Below, piece after piece: positions 24,857-31,979 of a stretch of 38,346 nt of DNA. The translations under genes were made by a program, and so were the position numbers. The stretch is from assembly GCA_946544235.1 (NCBI GenBank), contig CAMNMC010000038.1:1-38346 (forward strand). Reading direction: 5' to 3'. How positions within the stretch are numbered: the first letter of the stretch is position 1; every line of letters begins with the position of its first letter. Under the pieces are notes generated by a model, which saw only the letters and a program-made list of their open reading frames with translations, was not told the DNA's origin and did not search any database. Origin of the DNA: an uncultured Lachnospiraceae bacterium (GTDB lineage Bacteria > Bacillota > Clostridia > Lachnospirales > Lachnospiraceae).

Positions 24857-26539
24857 TCATCTCTCGAAAACATCGTCAATAATAAATCGTATAACCTCAT
24901 CCGTCACAAAGTAATCTTCATGCTTGATACCCTTGAATATCCTGCACTCAGCATTGTCATAACAGGCTGCCAGCTTTTTCTGCAGACCTGCATCGAGAGT
25001 TTTATCATAATCCGAACCGATCACGGTAACCGGGCAGCTTGTATCCTTCGCATATTGGTCAACCCTTATATTATTCTTTATAAATACCTGAAGCGGTCCC
25101 CAGAAAATAGGAATAATCTTATTGTACAGATCCGCACACGTGCGATAACCCGATGCAAGAACAAGATGCTTACACTCCCTGACGCTTGCCAGATAAGCGG
25201 CCATGCCACATCCGTAGCTGTGTCCGAAAACATAGATATCTTTATCCGGATATTTACTTCTTGCATAATCATACAGCTCTTCTGCCGACTGCTGCATAGT
25301 ATCCAGCTTCATCTTACCCTTACTCTTCTGAGTTCCATAATAATCCACTGAAAGAAACGGACAGTCAAAACGTCCACCATACATTCCCGCAGAATTATAT
25401 GCTATATATTTTGAGCCTCCAAAAAACAGGATCACCTTGTCAGAATCAGAGTCCAGATTATATCCATATCCAAATAAAGAATCCCTGATCTGTATTTCCA
25501 CAGGCTCATACACGACATTCTTTATTTTCTGATCTCCCTTATAAAAAGAATATGATATATGCTGCATGACCGCATCTGTTGCAAAATATACGATCAGAAT
25601 TATCATTATCACTTTCAGAATTATATAAGCAATATTCATCTTTTTTCTCCGTTTTTCTTTCTTACAGTTTAGTATGATCACAGCAGCAAGTATCAGAATG
25701 ATTCCCAATGCTGACAAAACTGTTAATGCCTCTTTAAACACAACCACCCCGATAAGTGTAGCAACCAGTGGTTCTATAGTGGCAATGATTCCTGCCTTAC
25801 TTGCCTCAACTGTCCGTAATCCAAGCGTATATGCCAGGAATGGAATAAAAGCAGTTATCAATGCCGTTATAAAGCAAAACATAATCAGTCCTATGGTATT
25901 TGGCGCATCCGAAAATTTAGAGATCATATCAGCCGGTCGGGAGATAAACCATGATCCTATTGCGGCAAATATAAAGGTATAGGTTGTGACAGTATATGGT
26001 GAATATCTCCTGAGAGCAACCGTTCCAAGTATACTGTACAAGCCATATCCCAGTCCCGAACCAAGTCCAACCAAAAGTCCGGTCACTGTCATCTTCTCTC
26101 CGGATATCCCGGAAACCAGCACACATCCTCCGAATGCCAGAACCAGAGCAAATATCTTTCTTCCGGACATCTTTTCATGAAAGAAAAGGACTGACATAAG
26201 CATGATCCATACCGGAGAAGTATAAAGAAGTATAGCAGCCGTCGACAGTGACATCATATTAATCGCTGTGAAATAACAGACTGTGAAGAAAAGTATACTG
26301 CCAAGTCCGAGTCCGAGAAACAGCGGCAAATCTCTGAGTGATATTCTGAAACCGGAACGATTTTTTATAAAGAGCAGTACACTGAATAATAGTGCCGCAA
26401 GTGTCACACGTATCGAAACTATCTGTATGGAATTAAAATGAAAAGACCCGAGTTTTCTTACAAATATACCCATACTGCCCCAAAGGCATCCCGCAAGAAT
26501 TATCAGTATGGAATCGAAATTTTTTTCTTCTTTTTTCAT
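24857..26539 (-). CDS. EamA/DMT transporter fused to an alpha/beta-hydrolase
   Basis: 560 residues in one frame. Residues ~1-295 are a ten-helix EamA (drug/metabolite exporter) protein with two internally similar halves (LAGCLWGSMGIFVRK..., GLGYGLYSILGTVALR...). A basic stretch KKEKRRKK follows. Residue M301 then starts a domain with one membrane anchor (IAYIILKVIMIILIVYFA) and an alpha/beta-hydrolase with nucleophile elbow GHSYGCG, a VIGSDYD acid loop and a final KHEDYF His. M301 (ATG at 25639) has its own ribosome site, CGGAG seven bases upstream, so a separate 260-residue hydrolase may also be produced. The gene starts 23 bases after the ProX-type gene. Confidence 0.85.
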   Translation of the reverse strand: MKKEEKNFDSILIILAGCLWGSMGIFVRKLGSFHFNSIQIVSIRVTLAALLFSVLLFIKNRSGFRISLRDLPLFLGLGLGSILFFTVCYFTAINMMSLSTAAILLYTSPVWIMLMSVLFFHEKMSGRKIFALVLAFGGCVLVSGISGEKMTVTGLLVGLGSGLGYGLYSILGTVALRRYSPYTVTTYTFIFAAIGSWFISRPADMISKFSDAPNTIGLIMFCFITALITAFIPFLAYTLGLRTVEASKAGIIATIEPLVATLIGVVVFKEALTVLSALGIILILAAVIILNCKKEKRRKKMNIAYIILKVIMIILIVYFATDAVMQHISYSFYKGDQKIKNVVYEPVEIQIRDSLFGYGYNLDSDSDKVILFFGGSKYIAYNSAGMYGGRFDCPFLSVDYYGTQKSKGKMKLDTMQQSAEELYDYARSKYPDKDIYVFGHSYGCGMAAYLASVRECKHLVLASGYRTCADLYNKIIPIFWGPLQVFIKNNIRVDQYAKDTSCPVTVIGSDYDKTLDAGLQKKLAACYDNAECRIFKGIKHEDYFVTDEVIRFIIDDVFER

Positions 26540-26566
26540 AACCGATCTCCATATATCATATATTAA
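26521..26566 (-). repeat. Duplicated translation-start region, copy A
   Basis: About 46 bases covering the 5' leader, ribosome site, ATG and first six codons (MKKEEK) of the transporter-hydrolase gene are almost identical to 28532-28578 ahead of and into the ybaK-like gene, differing by one substitution and one inserted G. The copies are direct repeats 2.0 kb apart and include the 18-mer also found at 463-480. Confidence 0.85.
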
Positions 26567-27108
26567 TCCTCGCCTACAAGATGCACTGTCATTGGTTCAT
26601 GACCCACAGACGGCAGGTATTTATCGATAATATCTCTTGTTTTTATCTTCAGACTGGAAGTACAAACGCACGGATGACAGCCAACATATTCATCCTTAAG
26701 CACATCCTCGTCGATCAGGAGCTGAACCTCATGGTCTTTATCATTCATGAGTCCCATTATACTTACTGCACCGGGTTCAATATCAAGATACTTAAGCATA
26801 TCCTCAGCCGACGCAAACGACAGCCTTGCCGAATTGATCTGACTCGATAATTCCTTTGTCTTGAACTTCTTATCTCCCGGCATCATCAGAAGGTAATATT
26901 TCGTCTTCTGCCTGTTGCAGAGAAACAGATTCTTACATATGATCACGCCTAAGATTGCATCAATCTCGTTGCAGGCTTCCATATTATCTGCCGGAGCATG
27001 ATCAGTCCTTTGATATTTGATTCCAAGACTATCCAGATAATCATACGTTCTGATCTCTCTCGGAAGTCTGCCGTCATCATTATATGGTCTGCCATCAAAA
27101 AGTTCCAT
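26563..27108 (-). CDS. ProX/PrdX-type prolyl-tRNA editing domain protein
   Basis: 181 residues matching the free-standing YbaK/ProRS-INS-superfamily proteins that deacylate mischarged tRNA-Pro (ProXp-ala type). Key blocks are MPGDKKFKTKELSSQINSAR, LSFASAEDMLKYLDIEPGAV, SIMGLMND and GCHPCVCTSSL, the last corresponding to the substrate-pocket HP-N-T segment. It is the first of three proteins of this superfamily within 3.2 kb. AGAGG precedes the ATG by nine bases. It sits directly upstream of the transporter-hydrolase gene, its stop codon lying in the duplicated start region. Cytoplasmic. Confidence 0.87.
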   Translation of the reverse strand: MELFDGRPYNDDGRLPREIRTYDYLDSLGIKYQRTDHAPADNMEACNEIDAILGVIICKNLFLCNRQKTKYYLLMMPGDKKFKTKELSSQINSARLSFASAEDMLKYLDIEPGAVSIMGLMNDKDHEVQLLIDEDVLKDEYVGCHPCVCTSSLKIKTRDIIDKYLPSVGHEPMTVHLVGED

Positions 27109-27166
27109 TTAATTATACCTCTTTATTCAATATTTATTCAGGAAGCACATTGATTCCAAGCAGCAT

Positions 27167-27895
27167 TTATTTTTTTATATACTCTAAAAGCATTTCTGAT
27201 ACATACTGATAATGGTTACTTTTGTACAACTTCACCTTGAATCCCGTTACACCATGCTGTTCCAGGCGCTCCTTTAAATGTTCCACTCCTTCCGGAGTCG
27301 AATCATTATCGCCATAGTATTCCCTGTAATCATCATCTTCCATATCACCTGCCGTGATAAAAAGCTGCCTGTCATATGAAGTGTTTCTGTTAAAATAGCC
27401 ATACTCATTTTTGTACTCTTCATAGTCGCTGACATTGGTAAAATATGGTGTCCAGAAAGTAGGGCTTCCGATTATGTATTTCGCAAAAGGCCTGTTTTCA
27501 TAGCGGTCAAAGTTAAACGCAGCATAGTGTGTAAATACTCCACCCTGAGAATGACCAAACAATGTTGATTCTTCAAAATCAAAATTATATAGTTCGTTCA
27601 GATAAGGCATCATATTATCAGTGATGAAATCCAGAAACTCCTTCTTATGGTCACACAGTATATTTCCGCGGATTTCATTGTCCCAACCGTCAATATCGTA
27701 ATCAAAACCGATTGTCACCAGTATCTGCGGATCCTCCTGTCCATCAGCCATTACGTTATAGAGAGACGGTACATCACTGAATCTCCAAACGGCATCTATC
27801 ATAACCAGCACCGGATATGATCCGGCAGTATCATAATCGGGAGGAGTTATCACATGTACAACAAATATAGTATCGAGCTCCTCATCGTAATTTTC
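27167..27895 (-). pseudogene. Alpha/beta-hydrolase esterase (enterochelin-esterase-like), 5' end lost
   Basis: The frame is open from 27895, just after an in-frame TAA (27896-27898). A GTG at 27853 would give 228 residues, but family similarity (YDEELDTIFVVHVITPPDYD, then YPVLVMID) continues upstream of it, so the real N-terminus is missing. The serine-hydrolase elbow GHSQGG (S102 counted from the GTG), FITAGDMEDD and a C-terminal SNHYQY His are intact. The family (BesA/Fes-like, COG2819) hydrolyses esters such as siderophores or acylated sugars. The lost part appears replaced by a response-regulator fragment. Confidence 0.65.
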
Positions 27896-27954
27896 TTATC
27901 TTTAACTCTTACCTCCATCATGTCAGGATCGATTATCAGATCACCGCATATCTT
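27890..27954 (-). pseudogene. Fragment of an OmpR-type response regulator effector domain
   Basis: One frame reads KICGDLIIDPDMMEVRVKD, then KKI, which matches the start of OmpR/PhoB winged-helix domains (GDLxIDPxxxxVxVxGxxI). It begins right after a stop and loses similarity after KKIT, where the esterase fragment begins in another frame. It is too short for function and marks a recombination junction. The rest of 27955-28076 contains no gene I can support. Confidence 0.4.
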
Positions 27955-28076
27955 TTACCATCTTGATAATCCAAGAAGTTTCTCGCTTCATTTCTTCCCT
28001 CAATATTATTTACTTTGTATTTCCTGACTGGAAACGCAGAGTTTCATATCAAGTTTTATCTGGAGTAATAGTACTA

Positions 28077-28550
28077 TCACACAATATCTGCCGTTTTACA
28101 TCTTACAACAGCTATTAGATCCTGCGGAGCAAGCTCTATCTGGTATCCGACCTTACCAGCACTTACAAATACCTTATCAAACAGGACTGCTGTTTCATGT
28201 ATAAATGTTGGAAACTGTTTCTTCATTCCGATCGGCGAACATCCTCCGTGAACATATCCTGTAAGCGGCAGAAGCTCCTTCTGCTTTATCATACTGACCG
28301 CTTTCTCGCCCGCTGCCGAAGCAGCTTTCTTCAGGTCAAGTTCTTCCTCTACCGGAACAACGAAAACATAGTACGCTCCACTCTTTCCCTGAGTTACAAG
28401 TGTTTTAAAAACCTTACTTGTATCCTCTCCGAGTATTTTCGCTATCTCTTCACCGCTCATAGTCGCATCCGGCTCATAGGAATGACTCGTGTATATAATC
28501 TTCTTGCTATCAAGAACTCTCATGACATTTGTTTTTTCTTCTTTTTTCAT
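28077..28550 (-). CDS. ybaK: YbaK/EbsC family Cys-tRNA(Pro)/Cys-tRNA deacylase
   Basis: 157 residues from the ATG at 28550; GGAG eight bases upstream supports this start over an ATG seven codons earlier. Family blocks are VFKTLVTQGKSGAYYVFVVP (catalytic Lys region), ELDLKKAASAAGEK, KELLPLTGYVHGGCSPIGMK and the ending YQIELAPQDLIAVV. These proteins clear Cys-tRNA-Pro made by ProRS in trans. The promoter at 28731-28736 has an extended -10. The start region is duplicated ahead of the transporter-hydrolase gene. Confidence 0.92.
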   Translation of the reverse strand: MKKEEKTNVMRVLDSKKIIYTSHSYEPDATMSGEEIAKILGEDTSKVFKTLVTQGKSGAYYVFVVPVEEELDLKKAASAAGEKAVSMIKQKELLPLTGYVHGGCSPIGMKKQFPTFIHETAVLFDKVFVSAGKVGYQIELAPQDLIAVVRCKTADIV

Positions 28551-28578
28551 AACCCGGTCTCCATATATCATATATTAA
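28532..28578 (-). repeat. Duplicated translation-start region, copy B
   Basis: Leader, ribosome site, ATG and MKKEEK codons of ybaK, nearly identical to 26521-26566. The two copies bracket the ProX-type gene, the esterase fragment and most of ybaK. Confidence 0.85.
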
Positions 28579-28730
28579 TTCTTTTAATTCAGTATTATTT
28601 CCATCTCTGCCATATGCTCTCTCAGTCCTTTCTTTTCCTTCACCGATGAAAAATACTCCCCTTTTTAGTCCCGGTTTTTCCGGATATCCGGCTGATAGCC
28701 AATCTTAACCAGTCAGAAACAGCCATCCGT

Positions 28731-28736
28731 ATTATA
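28731..28736 (-). promoter_or_regulatory. Extended -10 element ahead of ybaK
   Basis: TGT-TATAAT on the minus strand without a good -35. About 180 bases of leader follow. They contain a perfect palindrome CCGGATATCCGG (28680-28691) and no gene. Confidence 0.45.
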
Positions 28737-28744
28737 ACACATGA

Positions 28745-29020
28745 TCACTCAAAATACTTCAACGGATCTACTATCTCCTGAAGTTTCTTCTTTTCCTCAT
28801 CAATAACAGATTTATCCAGTCTTTCAAACAGAATTTCAATCTCAGGGATAAAATACCCGGCAGCAACCGTTTTAAATTCCCAATCAGCTGTAACACTCAG
28901 CCATTTGAAAACCTTCTCAGCTGAAAACGGAATAAGCGGTGCAAGTATCGTCGAAATATTCGCTATTATCTGCACACACTGATAAATAATGCTTTGAATC
29001 CTCAAGCCCAATAAACCCGG
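28745..29020 (-). pseudogene. C-terminal fragment of a methionyl-tRNA synthetase
   Basis: The open frame encodes IIYQCVQIIANISTILAPLI, then PFSAEKVFKWL, and ends EEKKKLQEIVDPLKYFE. This matches the helical anticodon-binding domain at the end of MetRS. The catalytic domain is absent. The fragment starts where the preceding GNAT fragment loses similarity, in another frame, so it is a deletion chimera and not a working enzyme. No start codon with a ribosome site was found. Confidence 0.6.
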
Positions 29021-29219
29021 TCATATCATCATTTGTGTACAGTTCACCCGCCTCGTAGACATAATCAACATAAAGTGCCATATATAAAAGAACATCCTTA
29101 CGTCTTTCGATCTCTGTGCCCCAGTTATGAAATAATTCATTATTTACAAAGGCCTCACCAACGGTCCTGCGGATCTTCATTAATTGTTTATCTGAAAGGT
29201 TTTCAGCTTTGGTTATCAT
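28917..29219 (-). pseudogene. N-terminal fragment of a GNAT acetyltransferase joined to the MetRS remnant
   Basis: From the ATG at 29219 (ribosome site GGATGGGAAG) the frame reads MITKAENLSDKQLMKIRRTV, then GEAFVNNELFHNWG and YMALYVDYVYEAGELYTNDD, up to GFIGLED, the first half of a GNAT subtype. Residues after that (to the stop at 28917) are out-of-frame MetRS DNA. The acetyl-CoA motif is missing. Its start overlaps the end of the upstream YbaK-like gene by 17 bases. Confidence 0.55.
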
Positions 29220-29688
29220 CTTCCCATCCTTTACATACATCGCACCATCCAACAGCCTCAGATGCCTTCTCCAATTCATCAGGAGTAAGCTTTACAGAAA
29301 TAAACTCATTTCCACCTGCAGGATGAACATATTCAAATCGTTTCATGGAAATATCCAGCCAGACAGGTATGTCAGCCGGAACTCCAAACGGACACACTCC
29401 TCCGGGCTGAAATCCTGTCATTTCTTCAACCTTATCTCGTGGTATCATACTCGGCTTAGCATGGAACCGGGCTTTGAACTTTGAACTGTTTACTCTTCCG
29501 TCACCTGCCATTACAACTATCACCGGTTTGTCATTTACTATAAACGACAGTGTCTTGGCAATCTCAGCCTCCGAACAGCCAACCTGCATGGCAGCGTGCT
29601 CAACTGTATCAATTGTATCCTTGTGCTCTGTCAGTCTGTCTCCAAAACCTCTTTCATCAAGCCATTTTTTTACTGTTTTGTTTATCAT
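29203..29688 (-). CDS. YbaK/EbsC family aminoacyl-tRNA deacylase, second type
   Basis: 161 residues of the YbaK/aaRS-associated domain: CSEAEIAKTLSFIVNDKPVI with Lys in the KTL block, VNSSKFKARFHAK, MTGFQPGGVCPFGVP (GG-x-C/S-PxG pocket motif), and WLDISMKRFEYVHPAGGNEF. It belongs to a different subgroup from the 157-residue protein 0.65 kb downstream. The physiological substrate is unknown; trans-editing of a mischarged tRNA is the family role. It starts 26 bases after the monooxygenase gene and is probably co-transcribed with it. The C-terminus ends with a short CDVCKGWEDD tail. Confidence 0.88.
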   Translation of the reverse strand: MINKTVKKWLDERGFGDRLTEHKDTIDTVEHAAMQVGCSEAEIAKTLSFIVNDKPVIVVMAGDGRVNSSKFKARFHAKPSMIPRDKVEEMTGFQPGGVCPFGVPADIPVWLDISMKRFEYVHPAGGNEFISVKLTPDELEKASEAVGWCDVCKGWEDDNQS

Positions 29689-29714
29689 TATAACTTCTTC
29701 TACCTCTGCACAAT

Positions 29715-30044
29715 TTATACTCTTATAAAACTACTATCTTTTTCACTTTCTCTATCATCAGAAATATACCTCTCCACGGTCATATGCAAGTCATATTTTT
29801 CGCGAAGTTCTGCTATATTCTTCATCATCGCAGAGGCATGATGTAAATCAATTGCCTTTTGATCTTTCCAACTGTCTATCAGCAAAACCGTTTCCGGATC
29901 ATCCATTGATGTATAATATTCGTACCTCAGATTACCGCTTTCTGTCCGAATTGCCTCCACGGTTCCGCTGGTTATCATTTCCTCTGCATATTTCCTGGCG
30001 CTTCCGTCCATTCCTTTGTACCTGAGATTAATCGTTATAGCCAT
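29715..30044 (-). CDS. ABM-domain (antibiotic biosynthesis monooxygenase/quinol monooxygenase-like) protein
   Basis: 109 residues from the ATG at 30044, chosen because GGAGGG lies five bases upstream and the family starts with a short first strand (MAITINLRYKG). The ferredoxin-like ABM fold is evident: LRYEYYTSMDDPETVLLIDS and WKDQKAIDLHHASAMM, then MTVERYISDD. Members act as small cofactor-free oxygenases (YgiN-like quinol oxidation) or heme- or redox-related proteins; the exact reaction is unknown. Located between a flavodoxin-reductase remnant (13 bases upstream) and a YbaK-like gene. The flavoprotein-plus-ABM order suggests a former redox operon. Confidence 0.82.
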   Translation of the reverse strand: MAITINLRYKGMDGSARKYAEEMITSGTVEAIRTESGNLRYEYYTSMDDPETVLLIDSWKDQKAIDLHHASAMMKNIAELREKYDLHMTVERYISDDRESEKDSSFIRV

Positions 30045-30057
30045 ATCATCCCTCCGG

Positions 30058-30280
30058 TCAATCCATAATAAAATGCGTCCAGACATGCTCCTCAGTTTTT
30101 GGCATTCCGTATTTTTCCTTTCCTAACGCAATACTCTTCATAAGAAATGCCATATTTCCGGCCAGCGTTCTCATGGTATGCAATCCCTCCAGATCCTTTT
30201 CTGCCTGACCTTTTTCTCTGCCATGCACACAGTTCCAGTACTGACTTGAAGCAATCGGCATATTGGAGGTAGTATTATCA
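30058..30280 (-). pseudogene. C-terminal remnant of a flavodoxin-like NADPH-dependent FMN reductase
   Basis: The frame encodes TTSNMPIASSQYWNCVHG, then KDLEGLHTMRTLAGNMAFLM and KSIALGKEKYG, the C-terminal half of the flavodoxin-family FMN reductases. The FMN-binding N-terminal half is absent. Similarity reaches back to about 30280, right at the U tract of the terminator of the upstream MntP-ZIP gene, marking the deletion end point. An internal ATG at 30261 gives a 67-residue frame but has no good ribosome site. Confidence 0.65.
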
Positions 30281-30293
30281 AAAAAAGAAAACG

Positions 30294-30331
30294 GGATACC
30301 GCAGCCTCATCAGGTATCAGCCAAGGTATCC
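30294..30331 (-). terminator. Intrinsic terminator after the MntP-ZIP gene
   Basis: Minus strand GGATACC pairs with GGTATCC across a 24-base loop that can fold further, followed by CGTTTTCTTTTTTT. It starts seven bases after the stop codon. Confidence 0.75.
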
Positions 30332-30337
30332 TCTTTC

Positions 30338-31699
30338 TTATAAGAAGATCATGAACATAACTATCGCAAATCCGACAACAAAGGCAAGCGCCCCTTTGTC
30401 GTTATCCTTCTTTGATGCAAGCTGCGGAATTTCTTCAATTGTTGTATATATCAATGCCCCTCCTGCAGTTGCCATTACATACGGAAGAATACCGGTAAAG
30501 AGTAACGACACAATAACTGTTATTATTCCGAATAATGGAATCGGTACTCCTGATACTACTCCCATAAAAAAGGCTTTGCCTGTATTTGTTCCTTTCTCAT
30601 GTATTGGGAGCGAAACAAACAGCGCCTCAGGAATATTCTGCACCGCTATTGCTATCGCCAGAACCAGCGCCATAGATGCCGATATCCAGTCAATCTCAAG
30701 GAAATGGCCGGAATAGATTGCTCCAAGAGCGACGCCCTCCGGTATATGATGAATGACCTCTGACAGCATCACTTTTATTTCCAGATCAAGCTTGCTCTTT
30801 GGACCTTCTGTTATATTTGTATATGCATGAGTATGTGGAACTATTATGTCCAGAATGTATTGGAATAATACTCCTCCACAAAAGCAGATCACAACAGGAA
30901 TGATCTCATTTTTGTACACTTCCTTTAATCCCATAACCGCCGGTTCGATCATTCCCCAAACCGCTATTGAAATCATAATACCCGAAGTTCCGCCAACAAG
31001 TATCATCCTCAGATTATCCGAGAGCCTGCTCTTGGCATATACTACAGCCGCACCAAGCAGTGTTCCGATAAGCGGGATCAGCATTCCAAATATGATTTCA
31101 GAATCTGAAAGTGCCTGTGACTTATCCAGATGAGAAATAAGTGATCGAAGGCCGATGAAGATCAGTATCGTACCACCCATGATCTCAGAACCGGATTTAT
31201 AGCGCATACCAAATATATGGCCAATCTTTACACCGATCATCGATATGAAACAGGTAATAATGCCGATCAGCAGCACCGCCAGTAATACATTACGTATTCC
31301 CTCTGTTTCAAAAACCTTAACAGGTTCAACTACAAATGTAATACCAACAGCCAAAGCATCGATGCTGGTTGCTACAGCCATCATAAACATCGTCTTTACA
31401 TCAAACTCAGGCTTTACTTCTTCCGGTGGTGCGAAAGCCTCCTTGATCATATTGCCTCCGATCAGGCTAAGCAGTATAAACGCAACCCATGGTGCAACCA
31501 TGCTGATCAGTTTTTCAAAACGTGAACCAACCAGATAACCGATCAGGGGCATTATACCCTGAAAAGAACCAAACCATATTCCGCATAAAAGATACTCTTT
31601 AGCTGTTATCTTCTTTACAGCAAGTCCCTTACAGATGGATACAGCAAATGCATCCATTGCCAGACCGACAGAAAGCAGCAATAATTCAAATAAACCCAC
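30338..31699 (-). CDS. Fused MntP-type manganese exporter and ZIP-type metal transporter
   Basis: 453 residues starting at the GTG at 31699 (GGGAG seven bases upstream). Residues 1-~195 are a six-helix MntP protein with both LysE-superfamily repeats: SVGLAMDAFAVS (D16) and ATSIDALAVG (D114). Residues ~200-453 are a ZIP-family transporter with the metal-site helices SEVIHHIPEGVALG (H317, H318, E321) and VQNIPEALF (N355, E358). HTHAY at 290-293 is a His-containing loop. MntP exports Mn(II); ZIPs usually import divalent metals, so the joining of the two is unusual. A yybP-ykoY manganese riboswitch precedes it and a terminator follows, making it a single-gene Mn-responsive unit. Confidence 0.9.
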   Translation of the reverse strand: MGLFELLLLSVGLAMDAFAVSICKGLAVKKITAKEYLLCGIWFGSFQGIMPLIGYLVGSRFEKLISMVAPWVAFILLSLIGGNMIKEAFAPPEEVKPEFDVKTMFMMAVATSIDALAVGITFVVEPVKVFETEGIRNVLLAVLLIGIITCFISMIGVKIGHIFGMRYKSGSEIMGGTILIFIGLRSLISHLDKSQALSDSEIIFGMLIPLIGTLLGAAVVYAKSRLSDNLRMILVGGTSGIMISIAVWGMIEPAVMGLKEVYKNEIIPVVICFCGGVLFQYILDIIVPHTHAYTNITEGPKSKLDLEIKVMLSEVIHHIPEGVALGAIYSGHFLEIDWISASMALVLAIAIAVQNIPEALFVSLPIHEKGTNTGKAFFMGVVSGVPIPLFGIITVIVSLLFTGILPYVMATAGGALIYTTIEEIPQLASKKDNDKGALAFVVGFAIVMFMIFL

Positions 31700-31726
31700 T
31701 TTTTAACTCCCTTGAAAAGAAATAAA

Positions 31727-31756
31727 ACCCAAGCACAGTAAAAACTATACTTGGGT
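31727..31756 (-). terminator. Second leader terminator, next to the MntP-ZIP start
   Basis: Minus strand ACCCAAGTATAGT pairs with ACTGTGCTTGGGT (13 bp, two G-U) around TTTT, then TTTTATTTCTTTTC. It is strong and lies only 27 bases before the start codon. Confidence 0.8.
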
Positions 31757-31779
31757 GTTAAAAACCAAAAAATAAACTT

Positions 31780-31811
31780 CATGTACAGTCTTATCCTGTG
31801 AACTATACATG
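31780..31811 (-). terminator. Riboswitch expression-platform hairpin (competes with P1)
   Basis: Minus strand CATGTATAGT pairs with ACTGTACATG (10 bp, one G-U), followed by GAAGTTTATTTTTTGG. Its 5' arm uses the CATG that also closes the aptamer P1 helix, so the two structures exclude each other: metal-bound aptamer means the hairpin cannot form. Confidence 0.65.
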
Positions 31812-31890
31812 AGTCTCGCAATTTAAAACAAGCCAGACCCACAGGTCAGTATGTTGACTTGCTACGTTACACGTCTGCTACTCCCTCATG
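31808..31890 (-). ncRNA. yybP-ykoY manganese riboswitch aptamer
   Basis: On the minus strand CATGAG (31885-31890) and CTCATG (31808-31813) form P1. Conserved blocks appear in order: GGGAGTAGC right after P1, GTCAACATAC in the middle, and TTGCGAGAC before the P1 3' strand. These are the signature L1, L3 and closing elements of the yybP-ykoY family, which binds Mn(II) and controls MntP-type exporters. The gene downstream encodes an MntP domain, which agrees fully. Confidence 0.92.
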
Positions 31891-31905
31891 GGATTTACGT
31901 GCTAT

Positions 31906-31934
31906 AATCTAACATGTAACAGAGCCACTGTCAA
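31906..31934 (-). promoter_or_regulatory. Promoter of the riboswitch-MntP-ZIP unit
   Basis: Minus strand consensus TTGACA (31929-31934), 17-base spacer, TAGATT (31906-31911). Transcription would start about ten bases upstream of the aptamer. Confidence 0.8.
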
Positions 31935-31979
31935 ATCTATTTTTCACCATATCATACTTAACTATCAAGATTATTTAAC

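Noticed and set aside
28640..28670. GGGGAGTAT on the minus strand as a second yybP-ykoY riboswitch
   Set aside because: The other conserved blocks (CAACATAC and GCGAGAC) and a closing helix are absent.
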